From assembly GCA_003118195.1 (NCBI GenBank), contig BEXV01000159.1, positions 136,661 through 200,660 on the forward strand: a stretch of 64,000 nt of DNA, given 5' to 3'. Shown piece by piece: positions 1-14,001 of this stretch. The translations under genes were made by a program, and so were the position numbers. Below the pieces are notes generated by a model. The model was not told the origin of the DNA. It saw nothing but the letters and a program-made list of their open reading frames with translations, and made no database searches. Numbering within the stretch: the stretch's first letter is position 1; each line of letters starts with the position of its first letter. Source of the DNA: Hemicentrotus pulcherrimus. Taxonomy: Eukaryota; Echinodermata; Echinoidea; Camarodonta; Strongylocentrotidae.

Positions 1-3000
1 GAGACAGGGAGAAAGAAAGGGAAAAAAAGCAAGCAAGAAAGGGAGAGAGAGAAGATATGGAAACACTTTTTTTTTCTTCTCTCATTGAGGCAAAAAAATC
101 AAGAAATCCAATGTAAATGATTCATGGTAGTTGTTGTCAAATTGCATATTTTAATTTGCTTTAATTTCCATAGATGTAGTATAAAATCTATTTATTACCT
201 CCTAACCGAGGTCATTTACCTATCAAGAAGAGGCAGATATAATTGGTAATTACCTATAAGTGCCCCTATTTCTGGAGATGATAAATGGGGAGTGACCAAT
301 CCTTAAATTAGTTTGATGAGATATACGGCTACAGAAACAAAGCCCATCAGTCATCAGAAATATATGACCATTTTCTAACTGTTTTTTTGTGTGCATATTA
401 CATTTTGTAATCTAATCACTTCTGTTTACAAAAGACAAGTGCCATGGCTACAGTATTATTGTGTTCTTTTAAAATTCTTTCTGAACAATCGCTTGTGATT
501 TTCTTATACTACTAGAATTATAAAGAATAAAAAATTACCAGTTATAAAAAACAACAATTTATTTTGCTCCTGTGAATATTTTTGAAGCTGAACATATATT
601 ACCTAAACAAAGGATATTGTACAGCCTGTGTTAGTGCTTAAATGATCAAACAGGCTCAGTTTGAATCCCAGATTTAAAAATCAATGTCCTTTTATCAAAG
701 CCTTTCATTTATCTCCCCCGCAAGGCAGCTGGTGTCTGTTGGAGCGAGAAGGGCAGCATGGATCACCTGAAAATCTAAAGATTATTGATCTTGCCCTGTT
801 GCCTTTACAACTGAGTTAAAATTGAATGATGCAATTAGTGAAACTTTTTTTGTTCAAATTAAGCTTTATGTAATGCAAATGCTTGTTATTGTCATATACA
901 GAAATATATACTAGTCAAGCGCAATTTCTGATGAGATATTAAATGATTAAGGTATATCAATTTTTTGCATGATATGGAAAGTGGTCCGATCTGACTAATC
1001 ATCATCTCTCATCTAATTCCTTGAGAAAGCTCAAGCTTCCCTCTAATCAATCAATCACTCAGAAGCCATCTAAACAGGTCATTGAACTAGTCACAGAATG
1101 CATGCTTCACCTTCTAAAATCTTCTATGTACAGCATATTATATTGCATTTGCATAAACTGATCACATAGAATGTAATTTAAACAGTTATGTGCCCTATGT
1201 TAAAAACAATAACTTTACACAGACAGATTTTCAGAACAGAAGCTGTACCAGGGTACCACCAGAATTATTCATTTGAGGACTGTTGGGGTATCATTGGTAC
1301 TTTTCAAAGGTTAATGGTGTGGAATAGCTGCTGCTGAGTATACAAGCATTGAACAATAGTCAATGCCATTCCAGAGCACGACAGCTGAAGCACTAGACAA
1401 CAAAAGAACCAGACTGATATAATAACAAAGGATTCCTTCACACACCCCCCCCCCACCCTCCATTATTTGTATCGGTATGCTAGATCACCTGTCATTCCAT
1501 GAGGTGCTGGGAGGCCAACCCTTTGCGCCCCTGTTTGCTCTTATCATAAAGGAGCACATACCGGTAGTTGCTTGGCAGGAGGGGATGGGTAGAGAAGGAT
1601 TGTCGGTCTTGGACATTTCAAGGAAAATATTTTATTCACACCCATGCTTGAAAAGTATGATTGTATATGCAGGAATGTGACATACAATATTGGTAAGTTT
1701 ATGAATTCATTTATGAGCCTCTTTTTGTTTCTTTCCTCCCCCTGCCATCCTCTGTCTCTCTCTGTCTCTCTCTCTCTCTGCTCTCTTTCTCTACTAGTTA
1801 TCTTTCTCTGTTTTTCTCCTTCTGCTCCTCATTAACCCTTCATCCACCCATTCTTTTGCATAGTCATCTGCTGTTCATTTCATTTTGTCTTTTTCAAATC
1901 TCCTTGTTACATTGTATGTTGGGTAGCAATTTATTGCTCCCTGCAGTAGGGCCTTCTCTCTCCACCTGTAAGTGAAAGAACAAAGCAAACTGGAATTAAG
2001 TGCCCAGCTGTATGGATGCTCAGCAAAGAGAGCTGAACAAGCTCCTCACCAATACAATTTATTGTTGGGAAAGATATTGATCACTAAAAATAATGAAGAT
2101 ATATGGGCCCACCTTTAAAGATATAGTTGAGTTTTAGCCATGCGATTTCATTTTGAAAGAAACTGTCTGGAAACAATCTGGAAAGGTTGATCAAGACTTG
2201 ATGTATACGGTGAGGTTTGAAGAACCACCACATTGATAAGAAATTGACTTGGTCTTGAAGAAAATCACATGCACTGCACACAGAGCTTTGTACGTACATG
2301 TAAGATTGTATATATTCTCATGTGACAGAACAGTTTATGTCGAAACGTTTCAGCTGTTTTCTGTCTTATTTTGAAAATAAAGGCATTTGAAGAGCGATTC
2401 CTTTCATGGGATATTTCTAAGATAATCTTCCAAATTATACACAGAAAGGATGGAAAAGCTCACAAAGTATTGTTCACCTTTCCCAAACTCAGCCTATTGT
2501 GAACTGGGCCATTATATTAAACCATGTGAATAACACCAGGAGGTCTCAGCTGTCTGCCATATGTTTCATATAAATTCATATTTTGGAGAGTGCTGTCTGT
2601 GACGCCTTCACGCACATGTTCAACTTCCTCTTTGTTCCGATCGTTTTCGATCTGTATCAACTTTCCTATATCAAGTTACCCTCTGAAATATTTTATCTAC
2701 AGTGTCAGAAACAAATTATTTTTACATATTTATATGAAATTACTATTCAGTTAACTTTATTTCAAAATTAGAACTTCTGGCTTGAGAGCTCTAGCTCAAA
2801 GCTCATAGCAAGTGAGCAACTCGCTTACGAAACATGCTGTTGCCAATTTGGAATATATAGTTTCTGTTTTATCTCCCCATAGCCATGTCCTTTATTACAG
2901 TTTGATCATCAGTCACATGGGACTCCCCGCAAATCACTATATAGCATCAAACTAACCAGTCCACAGTGAAGCCTTACAATTTTTTTCTCAAACTCCCAAC

Positions 3001-5160
3001 CTAAATTATATGCACTATTTTTATATATTGAACCAAAATAAGTTACTCCATGATAAGTCTAACCATAACAAAATTTCCAATCATTCTTTAATAGGTATTA
3101 GAATAAGGCTCTGCTTATGCTCAATTTCTTTTGTAGTTTGAAGCATTGAAAGTGTCTGCAGAGATTGAGGATCGACTCTGTGATGTATAGTTTGGAAAGG
3201 AACCAAAGTCCTTGGAAAAATCGGGCCTCTACCTTCAGCAGCTTTTTAATCCTTCAGAATCCATTTATATCCACCAGATTTCATTGAACATTTCTGAATG
3301 GAAACCCAGGAATGATACCAAATTACAAGGAGAGGAAACAATCTTGAGCCTAGATTTATGTGATTTGATAGACTTTACTTGCAATGTTGTGATTGGAAAC
3401 GATTAAAGAGAAGAAGAAATTTAAATAGATTCAGGGGACCATGTAAGACTCCCTTTCACGTCTTGGCACGTATACAGTACTTCGTGAGGTAAACAAATCG
3501 AGGCACAAACAAAAAGCTTAAAAATCTACAGAAGCATGTAATACTTAAAAAATGGAGATGTAATATCTATACATTTCTTACTTAAATGAAGGTGATATAT
3601 ATCCAGTTGCTTGGTAGAAGAAAAAAAAAACATATTTTTTATTAGAACCATTCTGTACACAGAAAGAAAAAAAAGTTGTTCTTTGTATATTTGTTTTTTT
3701 AATTCAGAAGATCCCTTGTGGCAAGGTTTTTGCTTTAGAGAAAACGTCCTCAATCTCAAAGTTGAAACCAGACTTTCATGCTACAGAGAATTCCTGTAAT
3801 TAGGCTGGTACTTCAGGTCCTAGCCATCCTGCCTATGGTTATGTCTTCTATTATCTGAGCTTGTGTAATTGCAAGAATTCCAAAAACCTCAAGTTGCATT
3901 TCCGTTTAGAGCTATTAAAACAAATACAAAGAAATTTGTTCATGCATATTAAGTGGTAGGCTTGGATGTTACTAGTTTTGACATCTGAAAGCCCAGGGAA
4001 TACCAGCAAATATCTCTGAACAGACCACTGGGGATTATTTCCAGTGATTTGGGATGGTAGCCTTAGAAAAGTATCTCATCAACAAGGAATAAATGTCAAA
4101 GAAGGAATGATCATCGATGTGACAACTCTTCAGGAAACCAGGAACGTAGTGTATACCGGTTTACATCACATGGAATGTACGGAGGACAGTTTCAATTAAC
4201 AGAAGAGCTTTCTAATCCTTGGGATACAGATATCATTGGGCAACGTTTGAAATAAACTCCATCAGGACGATAATGTAAACATTCTGCAATGACCTTTGCA
4301 ACGAGACCCTAGCAAATGATGTGATGGAAAGTGAAACGTCTTGCAAGGCTTTCTGGGAATAGATTCCAACGAGTTTGGGAATGAGGTCTGTCATATTCTT
4401 TATATTTTTTTGGTATTTTTTTGGTATTTTTTTGTATTGATTTGATTTTGGAGTTATCCAGGCCAAGTTATTACTGGGGATAGTTAGAGGATTGACCGAC
4501 AGAAGGCTTTAAGTGTATGCAACCAATGAGAACCTTAAAAACTTGTATTGCACTTGAGTTTTAAGGATATTTTAAAACCTACAGGTCTAGATTTGCAGGA
4601 AATCAATAATACTTTTTTTTGTATACATGTATTGGGTTTTAAAGAAAACTACTAATCCATGATCTTAAACCAGAAATGTTATTTTTCTTTTTTAAAATTG
4701 TAAGATTTTTGTTTATTTTCTTGATCTGCAGTAGATGGTGAAGTGTAGTCATTATTTTGTACATTTTTTAAATGAACATTCAAAAAAATTATATTCAAAA
4801 GCAATACATAGGTTTACTTTGGAGAAAGACGTACCCTGCAACAAATAAAAACGGAAGATAATGGGTTTTCTCTGAAAGTCCCAAGCTAACTCTACCTTCT
4901 GTATCGTAAGTTTGTTTTCCAGGGAACGTTTCTTGAGGGGGGTGTAACGCAATCAGGATGTAGATGGAAACTGGTGCCACGAGTCCTCCATTACAACTCA
5001 TTACCTTTGCTCGTATTTCAAATGGACATTGACTGGCATGCTTGTTGGCATAGTCCACGAGTTTGGACATAATTCAATTGAGGGAGGGGTTATTTCGGAC
5101 CATGTCATCTATTAGAGCCAGAAGGACGATGACTCTGTTTTAAATGATGTGAATTAATGT
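1..5160. other. AT-rich non-coding stretch
   Basis: No supportable gene. It begins with a purine-rich simple tract (1-57), has a short poly-C run at 1446-1456 and CT-rich sequence at 1755-1795. An exon-like fragment at 3137-3406 is treated in the findings. A minus-strand frame at 4795-5070 (91 codons) has ordinary amino-acid composition but no recognisable motif and no splice context. The stretch may be intergenic or an upstream intron. Confidence 0.5.
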
Positions 5161-5400
5161 CCTTATGGCATTCAGCAGACTATCAGCGTGTCCACACACA
5201 AAACAATTTATTGCGAAACTCTATAAAGAATCATTGTATAAAGAATCATCGTATAAATTTCAGAGTGTCCACTCACAAGAAACGTCGTCTAACTAATCAT
5301 TATTTAAATTCCAGATGTCCACCAACAGAAGAAAGTAATCCTGAAACTCTACAGCGAAATGTCCTGCGGGCATGAAATAGAAGCGGAGATGACAGGTCAG
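5157..5400. repeat. Degenerate repeat related to the adjacent foldback element
   Basis: It contains three diverged occurrences of a GTCCAC(A/T)CACAA-like word (5190, 5267, 5318) and a 17-base near-tandem unit (TATAAAGAATCAT... at 5222-5253). The same words recur in the better-preserved element at 5465-5667, so this looks like an older copy or a nested relative. Confidence 0.4.
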
Positions 5401-5464
5401 GTCTCCTTTCGCGCGAGGTCACGTTAAGCCCCGCCCAGTTAGTTACACTAGTTAGACTAGTTCC

Positions 5465-5667
5465 GTCCACACACAACATTTTCGTGATTCTTTATCGAGT
5501 TTCAGTTCGAAACGATGCCCAAACATGCGTTTCGTTAGACTAGTTTCGTTATACGACGTATCGTTAGTCAGCGTCCACACCTACATATTACATCGTAAAA
5601 CTATTGAGAAACGGTATCGCTATCGCGAAACGGTATAGCTAATCACGAAAAATGTTGTGTGTGGACA
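5465..5667. mobile_element. MITE-like foldback element with 25-30-base inverted ends
   Basis: The left end reads GTCCACACACAACATTTTCG. The right end is its inverse, with CGAAAAATGTTGTGTGTGGAC ending at about 5666. The ends are nearly perfect over about 25 bases (one extra T on the right). The inside is CpG-bearing with repeated AACG-type words and no ORF. Target-site duplications are not clear. Length about 203 bases. Non-autonomous DNA transposon remnant; the superfamily is not determined. Confidence 0.65.
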
Positions 5668-6639
5668 GGGGGTGAATGCCTTCAGATGCTTGAAACGAAT
5701 GACCGTCCTGGCTATCATATCATCCATGTCCTTCATTTCATTACCTTGTCCAGGTATGCAGATGATTAATTTTAGTAGGTGTGTTTTTGTAAGTTTTCAT
5801 TCTGTTTATTGGGGCCTTTTTGTATGAGAATTTTCATTTAAAAAATAATAAATTGATACAGAAGGGTTTTTGTTCCAAGACTTTCACAGACTCTTTGCAT
5901 ATGGTAGGATAGACATTGAATAATTGCTTTATTTTAAATCAATAATCTAAATTTGTCAATAATAGGCTTATAGTAGATGTGTATGAGAATTATTTCAGAA
6001 AGTGCTACAAAGAATTACCATGAAAACTTGATTAACAAAAACGAGACCGAAACTCCCTTTTTCTTCTTTTGTTGTTCTTGCACACATTGATTTGCTTTCC
6101 ATAAGTACCTGGAGTCACAACAAAACCTGAAAAATTCCCACAATTATTCTCAGATTTCTGCAGTGTCTGAAAAACAATCCCAGTCTTTTCTATTAGATTT
6201 GCTGAACGCGCATTGGAAATCAGTCCTGGAGCTTTTACGCTCTCCCTGAAACAACAACCTGAATTTAGCAGCCATGCTGTGTCGGTTTATAGTCAGATAA
6301 AGTCATCATCAAGTGTATTTATTCAGTCGTCTTGCTACGATGCACCGCTAAAGTATCTCTAGCTGGGTAGGACTGTGCGGGATGCTAATAGGCAAGAGAA
6401 ATTGTTTCATGTATCAGTTGACAACTTGAGATAAAACAAATGATCAGTCTGAGGACTGTCTTTGACATCTAGTTGATGTCTAGAATTTTTAGATCCCCTT
6501 CTTATTCCAATCGTCTACCTTTACAGGAAGTTAGTTTGTATCAAATAATGACAATGTAGCCTCTTACTCCTCATATCAGACTTAGCACATGGAGTAAATC
6601 ATTAGCTTTCCCGTTTGTTTGTGTTGTAATAAAAGAAAG

Positions 6640-6665
6640 TTATATATATATATATATATATATAT
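6640..6665. repeat. (TA)n microsatellite
   Basis: Uninterrupted TA dinucleotide run of about 13 units in AT-rich sequence. Confidence 0.95.
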
Positions 6666-8313
6666 GTTATCATTGCTATTGCAGATGTATAATAAACTGA
6701 TAATTATAAAACATCTCGGTTTTGATTATCATTTAGTGTCTACTGCTAATTTGTAATCAGTCAAGCGTAGAAATCAACTTTCAAAACCATTTTGTGGTTT
6801 ATTTGAGATAAGTTTGCTTTTCATAGAGATTAGAGCGATGATTTATTCCAATCGTCTCAGATGTTTCTTTAGGGAAAGATAAAATAAGTTCAGTTTACAT
6901 CAAGATTTCTTGGAATAACTGGTCCAGTATCGAAGAACAAAGACCTCTCTTAATTTCGTCATAAAGTCGGTACTTCACAGAACTAGGATATCAATATGAA
7001 GACAGATAAATCAGCTGGGGTTTTGTTATTCTTGCCTTCAGCCACAAAATATTTTCTCATTCTTTGATATCCAAACCCCTCCATGGAATGTAAACTCTCT
7101 CACACCCCATCTGACTTCAAAGGGGGAGAAAAGTGATGTACCGCTGCACCAATTACCTTCAAGAAATATGAGGTTCATTAGAAAGAGTAACTGTCAAATT
7201 TGTTATCAGCTGCACCCAATTTTCTAGACCCCCTTTCAGTCCCATGCACTGGTTTTGGTGTAGCTTGCAGACTGTACCCTCTACTAGTCACGACATGCAT
7301 AGCCAAAAATGAGATAAGTACAATTTTGTCATGAATACATTCTCAACATCAGTAGTATCATCAATTGTTGAGAGATGAGACTATGAAATTTTGTTTATAT
7401 AACATATTATGTTCCCATTTTGCAGAGCAAAATGTTTTATAATTATAAATCTGTATTTGATGTTTTTGTAAGTGAAGGTCTGAAAGTCTAGACTAGTGTT
7501 TTGAAGTCTTGAAGTTCCAGGGTTCCCTCATGAGACATGGGACGATCATGACCTCAGTTCAGGTCGTGATCCTACAGTCTGCAATTATGATCGCACTGAT
7601 TATAAACATACCCGGGTCTTAAAGATATGAAACATATCTTTGAATTTTCTTTAAGAAATAAACTTGTATAGAATATATTATAAGTTCAGCAACATTTTGT
7701 TTAGTTTATGATTACATATTGAATTTTGTCTGGCCTTTAACAAATTCATTAAAGCTCTGTCATTTGCTACTAGGAGGAAGAGGGCAAGTAAGACGGTTAA
7801 AGAAACCCATTCAAACCTTTGTAGACTTGTTACTTTATTATGCAAATGAACCATGATACTATGTGGTAGAAACAGCAATCTATTCAAATGATAATATGGT
7901 TGATTTAATGGATAGTCTGTATTTACTGGAAGCATCACCTATGTGAAGAGTCAGAGTGATTTTTACACTTAGATAAATTGCACATGAGAAAAAGTGACAT
8001 TTTTGATCAGCTATGCAGATGAGATTCATGCAGGCATCACATTTAGCTTTTCCTTCTCTCAATGTTAAGATTACAAACATTGTCACTTTATTTGGTAATT
8101 GACATACTATAGCATTTTCTTAAAACCAGCATATTGTGTTTTGCGTATCACAACCATTCACTTTATAATTACCATTTCATTCGTAGAATCACCTTCCATC
8201 CGATCTGTATGATAAGAATGTTGTTTAGGTTACGCTACATGCCATGATGTGGCGGTGACTATTTTCTTTGGATCGTTGCCCTTGTTTTGCTGACTTGCTT
8301 GTTCATTTTCTGA

Positions 8314-8327
8314 GGGAGAGAGAGAAT

Positions 8328-8382
<55 letters not shown>
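8314..8382. repeat. (GA)n microsatellite
   Basis: GA dinucleotide tract with a few interruptions in its first half and a perfect run of about 18 units at the end. ORFs in both directions through it are composition artefacts. Confidence 0.95.
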
Positions 8383-8384
<2 letters not shown>

Positions 8385-9134
8385 TGTTAGGAGGGATAAA
8401 GTTTTTAAATTGCAGTCGTGCCATCTCATCCCTGCATGGTTCCCCTGTATTATTTTGTCTTTTATTGAGCAGATAATGCTTTTCAAAGAATTCTTGATCC
8501 ATAATCTGCATGTGGTTTAGCCACGAAGTTCCTCACAAAGTTCCTCACAAAACTGAAGGTTTATAAAGATCGTTACTGTACAATCAGTATAAAGTTAGGA
8601 AAATTGAACAAGAATTGTGACTATTCATTCTATTGGCCTGTAGAAGTAAGTATGAGAATGGAAGGTCTATTTATTAATTAATAGCTTGGTGATAAACATG
8701 ACTGTTCAGATACTGTAGGACAAGGACATAGCTTCAAATTATGCTTGTCAGATTTTGTGTGTCCTGAGACATCATATTTTGTAGGAGGAGCATATACTAA
8801 TCTTTGAAGTTACCCTGGGGAAAAGATTTTCTTTGAGATGCATTTGTATACTGCTGTGAATATGACTGTCTTGCAATGCGTATAGATGTAGGTATTTTTA
8901 TACTATAGGGATGATATATACTTAGCCTAGTATTTGTCAGTGACATGTATTCATTCCTGATACACTTCCAGGTATCTGGATTTAGTCACTATCTGGATTA
9001 TACATTTATCAGTGAACTAGAATGATTGAGTTCCACGTTAAAAAGTCAGAGCTCGTATCAATCAAGGCCCAAAGCATCTTCCTCAATTATCTCATCTTAT
9101 CTTCCATTGTGAATATCCCTCTAGTGATGTATTA

Positions 9135-9183
9135 TGTCTCTCTCTGTCTGTCTGTCTCCCACTCTCTCTCGCTCTCTCTCCCA

Positions 9184-9223
<40 letters not shown>
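9135..9223. repeat. (CT)n / CTGT microsatellite
   Basis: CT dinucleotides with CTGT interruptions and a small internal duplication of CTCCCACTCTCTCTCGCT. Confidence 0.95.
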
Positions 9224-9227
<4 letters not shown>

Positions 9228-9479
9228 CTACCCCCTTCCTCCTGAGCTTGGGCCATCCATTTTAATTAGATACGATTGCATTACACTTTTAAATGTTTCT
9301 TTCCGTCTCCTTCATTCCTTTCTCCTTCTTATGTCAAGCCCCTTTCTTTTCTCATGTATTGATGTACAGTATGTCTCAGGGGTTTAGTTTCCTTCTCCGT
9401 GTAGCATGTTATCAGTAGTTGTTATTGATTCCTGACATATATCTGTCTATGTATCCCCATCCTCTATGGAAGATGAAAC

Positions 9480-10770
9480 TGGCATCCAGCCCAGCATCCC
9501 TCCCTAGCATCTTGTTGCTAGACCTCCATCAATCCCAAGCGAGACTTCTCATTTTCATAAATCGAGGCTAGCCAGCTAGCTGGCAAGAAGATGAGCCAGG
9601 AGTGTGAGAGTCAGGGAGACAAGGAGAGAGAGAGAGATCGAGTCCCCCAAACAACGGAGTGCCTCTCGCTCACACTTTGGTACTCTCTCAGTCTCCTCCT
9701 CCTCCTCCTCAAGCCGGGCAGAGATGAGAGCATATCTGGGACAACTACGCAACATCATTATCTCCGTCTGCTAATGACCGCATCCATCGCGGAGTTGATT
9801 CATTGACGGACAAACCCCGGCCAGAGCCCCAGATCAGGGGAGCTTGTGTAGCTTTAGCAGCCTATTGAAAATAAACCATAAACAAATATTTCTTATTTGA
9901 TTATCGTTAAAGTCTGCATTGAAGTAGCTTCGCTTTTGTATTTAGCTTTGCAGCTGGCAGGCAGGCGACCCCCCTGAAATCTCTGGTGTCACATCGGTCT
10001 AAACCGTCCACTCTTGCGTTGACTGGTCTGGAAGAAACATAGTTTTTGCCTTTCGGTCGACTGAGTGGGGTCAAGATTCCGGTATTAGGACCAGAGGAGG
10101 GAGAATCGTGCCTACCTCCAGCTGTCCAAGGAGCTATCTGTATGATGCAAATAGTCAACTAGGAGAAGATTTTACTTCTAGCATTTGTGACATGCAAGCT
10201 TCTGCAAGAGAATCTGAAGAGATTTAGAAAGCTGAATCTAAAGCTTGATCATTGAGGTCAAGTCCAAAACGTCAACCTCAAAGCAGGCTTTGGTCTAGTT
10301 CTGAACAAAGTGGGTGTGGAGTTGTGACAAGGTGAACTTTGAGAAGTGCGTTAGACAGATACACCTGTATCAAACCAGCCCAGACCGATTGGACTGCCAC
10401 AGGTATTTCTCTTATCTTTTGGAGGCAACAAAAAGAAGAAGTTGGATTTAGCTGAGGGAACAGCTTTTGAAGGGTAGTAAGTTCAGCACAGACAGCTGTC
10501 GGGTGAAGCTATGACAAAGCAGTTCTAGAGGTCTAACTGACGATTTATGACATATGGATTTTTGAAGTATCTGGAACTAGACTGGTCACGCTTTACCCCT
10601 ATATATGCCATAGGACAAACGAGCTTATCCTAGCAAATATTTGGTTGTATTGCCTATGATTTAGCAGTTTCAGGAGGGGAATAGCAATGCATGGATGATA
10701 TACTATCAGCTCTCAGTGATTAATGTTGTGGATCAGGTAGCACACCAGTTCAACTGACTGCATTTGGTAA
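9480..10770 (+). other. CpG-bearing, less AT-rich stretch; possible upstream promoter and 5' UTR
   Basis: CpG and GC are visibly higher than in the flanks, notably 9640-9830 and 9950-10110. A donor-like G-GTAAGA lies at 10767. No open frame of note crosses it. It could be a promoter with a 5' UTR exon, either for a longer isoform of the downstream gene or for something else. Inference from composition only. Confidence 0.2.
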
Positions 10771-12102
10771 GAAAACGCATGTTCAGTACCTCTGAATTAT
10801 ATTTTTAGTTGACTTTGAATCAAGTTCTTATGAAATTGTCATATTTTTATACCGAGGGCGATGCTAAATGCTTAAAAACAGGGTGTGTATATGGCATTTT
10901 AGGGCAGTGATTATGATATATATTCTCAAATTTTCTATGTCATGAGTCACAAAATACATTTGATCTTGTTTTGCAGATAACAGGATACTTTATCATAGGT
11001 CATGTTATTTGCTAACATTATTACACGTTTCTGGATCTAATGTGATTGTTTTTGCATTCCAGCATCTCCGTAGGGGTATGTTAACAGACGAACATAAGTC
11101 TTTGATTGACACGACTTGCATGCTGTGTGGTAAAAGGCCATGTGTTGAGCTCTCAGTGGGAAGGATCCTCTGGGTTTGGAGGGAGCTGGGACAAAGAATT
11201 TTGTATGCTTGCCAGATTTTTAAAGAAATTCACATCTTGAAAACTCACCTCTTGAACTTGTTCATATATGATATGGACAGTATATAACCTGCTCAAATTT
11301 ACAGATGTATAATTTAACAGCATGTTTATTTAGCAACAGAGAATATGTCACTGCACAAAGAGGTTGTATTTGTCTCTATGCTATCATATACATGTATTAA
11401 ACGATGCTGTTTTAATCCTTTCAGAATCCAAATATAAGACTTTGTAGAAAGACTTTTCCTGATATAAAAGTCTGAACACATCCAACCATAAAAGATAATC
11501 TTTCCAGGAGATTTAGAATTTGTATCCCATATGGAACAGACCCATAGGTCATGCATTTCAAACTTCTTCCTGCATGAAAGTGAAAGCCTTTTTGAACATG
11601 TAATTTGCTACGTGCTTCAAAATTACTTGAAGACCTCTGTTACTCCTAGATCCCGGTGTTGTCGATTGATTTCTCTTGGTTTCCCATGAAAGCTCTGCTC
11701 ACGTGACACTGTCCATCACTTTGGATGGTATTGTCTTTACTTGGTTGAAAGTGAAAACTTAAATCCTCAGAAATGATCGGTATGGTATTTCTATCTGCTG
11801 TGAATTGGTGATGAACATAACAAGGATGTCATAGGGTGGATGTAACATAAGAATGGGTTTGTTGAGAATTAACTTTTCATAGGTCTTAAATGATATTTCA
11901 TGGAAAGGTAGTTCATTGCTTTTTCTTATTTATTTATATTTTTTGTTGTTACCAGCGCTGTCAGTTAAGTGCATTTTGCACAAAGATTCTAGAAAGTTTA
12001 CATATTTTAGATTGAGATGGGTGGAGTTTACATGCATAGAACTTCATGACTATCAGAATAATATAAAGAAATGAAGATGAGAAAGTGATATTGAGGGAAA
12101 GG

Positions 12103-12140
12103 TAGAGAGAGAAAGAGAGACAGAGACAGACAGACAGACA
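12103..12140. repeat. GA / ACAG simple repeat
   Basis: GAGA units grading into several ACAG tetranucleotides. Confidence 0.9.
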
Positions 12141-12381
12141 TTGAGAAAGGGAAAGACAAGGGTTTGGCTCTTCAAACCTGCTGACAACTATTTGTGTAAT
12201 ACTAATTGTGCAGTCTTCATATTCTATCATGTTATTTGTATGCAATGCACTAATGGTTTTGTTCTTCTTTCTCAACATTTTTTTCTTTGCACGCAATTCA
12301 ACTTTGATTCTACTATCATCATGGATTTCCCCTCACAGGTAAGTAAACGATTTTTATAAATTTATAAAACATTATCCTACA

Positions 12382-12384
<3 letters not shown>

Positions 12385-12414
<30 letters not shown>
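12385..12414. repeat. (GT)n microsatellite
   Basis: Uninterrupted TG/GT run of about 15 units, followed by a G-rich purine tail. Confidence 0.95.
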
Positions 12415-12416
<2 letters not shown>

Positions 12417-14001
12417 AGGGAGAGAGGGTGTGTAAAATTGGCCGTTGTTGTGAAAATATAGTAGTGAATGTATGGGGCACTGTCACTCTTCTAATCCGTC
12501 TCCTGCAATCATTTGACAAATTCAATACTGGTCACCATCTTCAGCAACTCGATTTAAATCACAGCGCTGTTATAGCCTGGCGTCATCCAATATCCATTGA
12601 CTGTCTTTCAACCACAAAATCAGCTTGCAGTCGACTTGATTGTGACGTCTGGAATCATGTGATATTTGATTACATTTGCCTCATGACTATCTGTAGTCTT
12701 CATTTAAGGATGCAGTCAACCATGATCAGTTTCCTTTTTCTATTTCACTAGGATTTTCCCTTATCTTTATATTTTAATATAAAATCAAGTAGAATATTCA
12801 TTTGGTATTCTTTATGTACTACCGAAGGTAAATTTTTGCAAGCATTGAAAATAGATTTATATAAAATTTACACCATTTTTTTTCCACTAACAACTTGATA
12901 ACAACATTTTAAATGTGGAGAGGCCAACATGAAATCCGAAGATCCTTTTTTCCCCCTCTAAATTTCAACAAAAAATTAATTTGAGCTTTCAAAAGGGAGT
13001 GAGGTGGAATTCCTTTTAGCAGTGTTAACAGTTTGGAGTTTCCTTGGGTTGAAAAATACTTCTGAGAAACAGCTTTTGACAAATTTAATTTCCGTAGTCC
13101 CATTGGAACTTGAAGGTAGAAATCATCCAGAAGGCACAATTGGGCCTGACATTTGAGCACTGGAATCGCAGGAATGTTTTTCATTGGGTGACATTTCTTT
13201 ACCCTCTTCGTGTAATCATAGTAAAACTCACCAAGGGTAGCAGCAATTGAATTGCCTGTAGGCTTGAGTATGTGGTGTCAGAGATGCCAAGATGTAATCA
13301 CTGATTTAAAGATACAGTCAGAATTCTGCCTCTTTGGTTTGTTTTCTGTTGAAACACATCCCCCCAAATTTAAAACAAATGCTAGTCATTAAAATATTTC
13401 AAAATGTAACATCTAGTCTCCTTTTGTAAGATTAATGGTTAAAAGATATTTTTCAAAAGTATCCTATATGCCATCAATACATGTTTTATGCAAACTGTTA
13501 GTATTTATAATAAATAATCTTGGAAATTTGAACAGGGGTCATGACAAATACTGTCTTGGGTTTTAGAAGTAAAACAGAATGAATTGCCTGAAAAAATATA
13601 TTCTGACATTTCAAAGTCCTGTCATCAAAATGAGCAGACAAGCCATTGATTTGATATGTCAGCAGCCATTTTGTACTGTGCTAGGTTGGAATGCCGACCT
13701 TTCTTGCAGATGATATGTACAGTCAAGAGAGTTATTGTTGGGAGGGTGATGGGCTGGGAGGGGAAGGGAGATGGGGGATGGAAGAGGATGGGAGGAGGAT
13801 TGGATGAGAGTGAACATTCAATGGTCAATGTGATGATGATGGTTAGGGAATGAATTTGAAAGTATTAATGTCGTTTGACATGGGGTGTCACAGATTGTCT
13901 GTGTGTAAGGGATACAATTGAAGGTAGATGGCAGTGCATGGAGAAGAATGATATTGACAGTAAGAAAAGAATATGAATGGCCCAGGAAGATATGCCACGG
14001 T

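Larger units (their letters stand above)
5680..9470. other. AT-rich non-coding stretch with microsatellites
   Basis: Nothing coding is recognised. It holds the TA tract at 6640-6665, the GA tract at 8314-8382 and the CT tract at 9135-9223. The longer ORFs here owe their length to the microsatellites, which lack stops in some frames. Confidence 0.5.
10771..14001. other. Non-coding stretch with simple repeats
   Basis: It contains a GA/ACAG tract (12103-12140), a GT tract (12385-12414), a lone strong splice-donor sequence at 12340 (see findings) and a G-rich stretch at 13739-13800. Frames such as 11009-11287 have no recognisable family. Confidence 0.5.
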
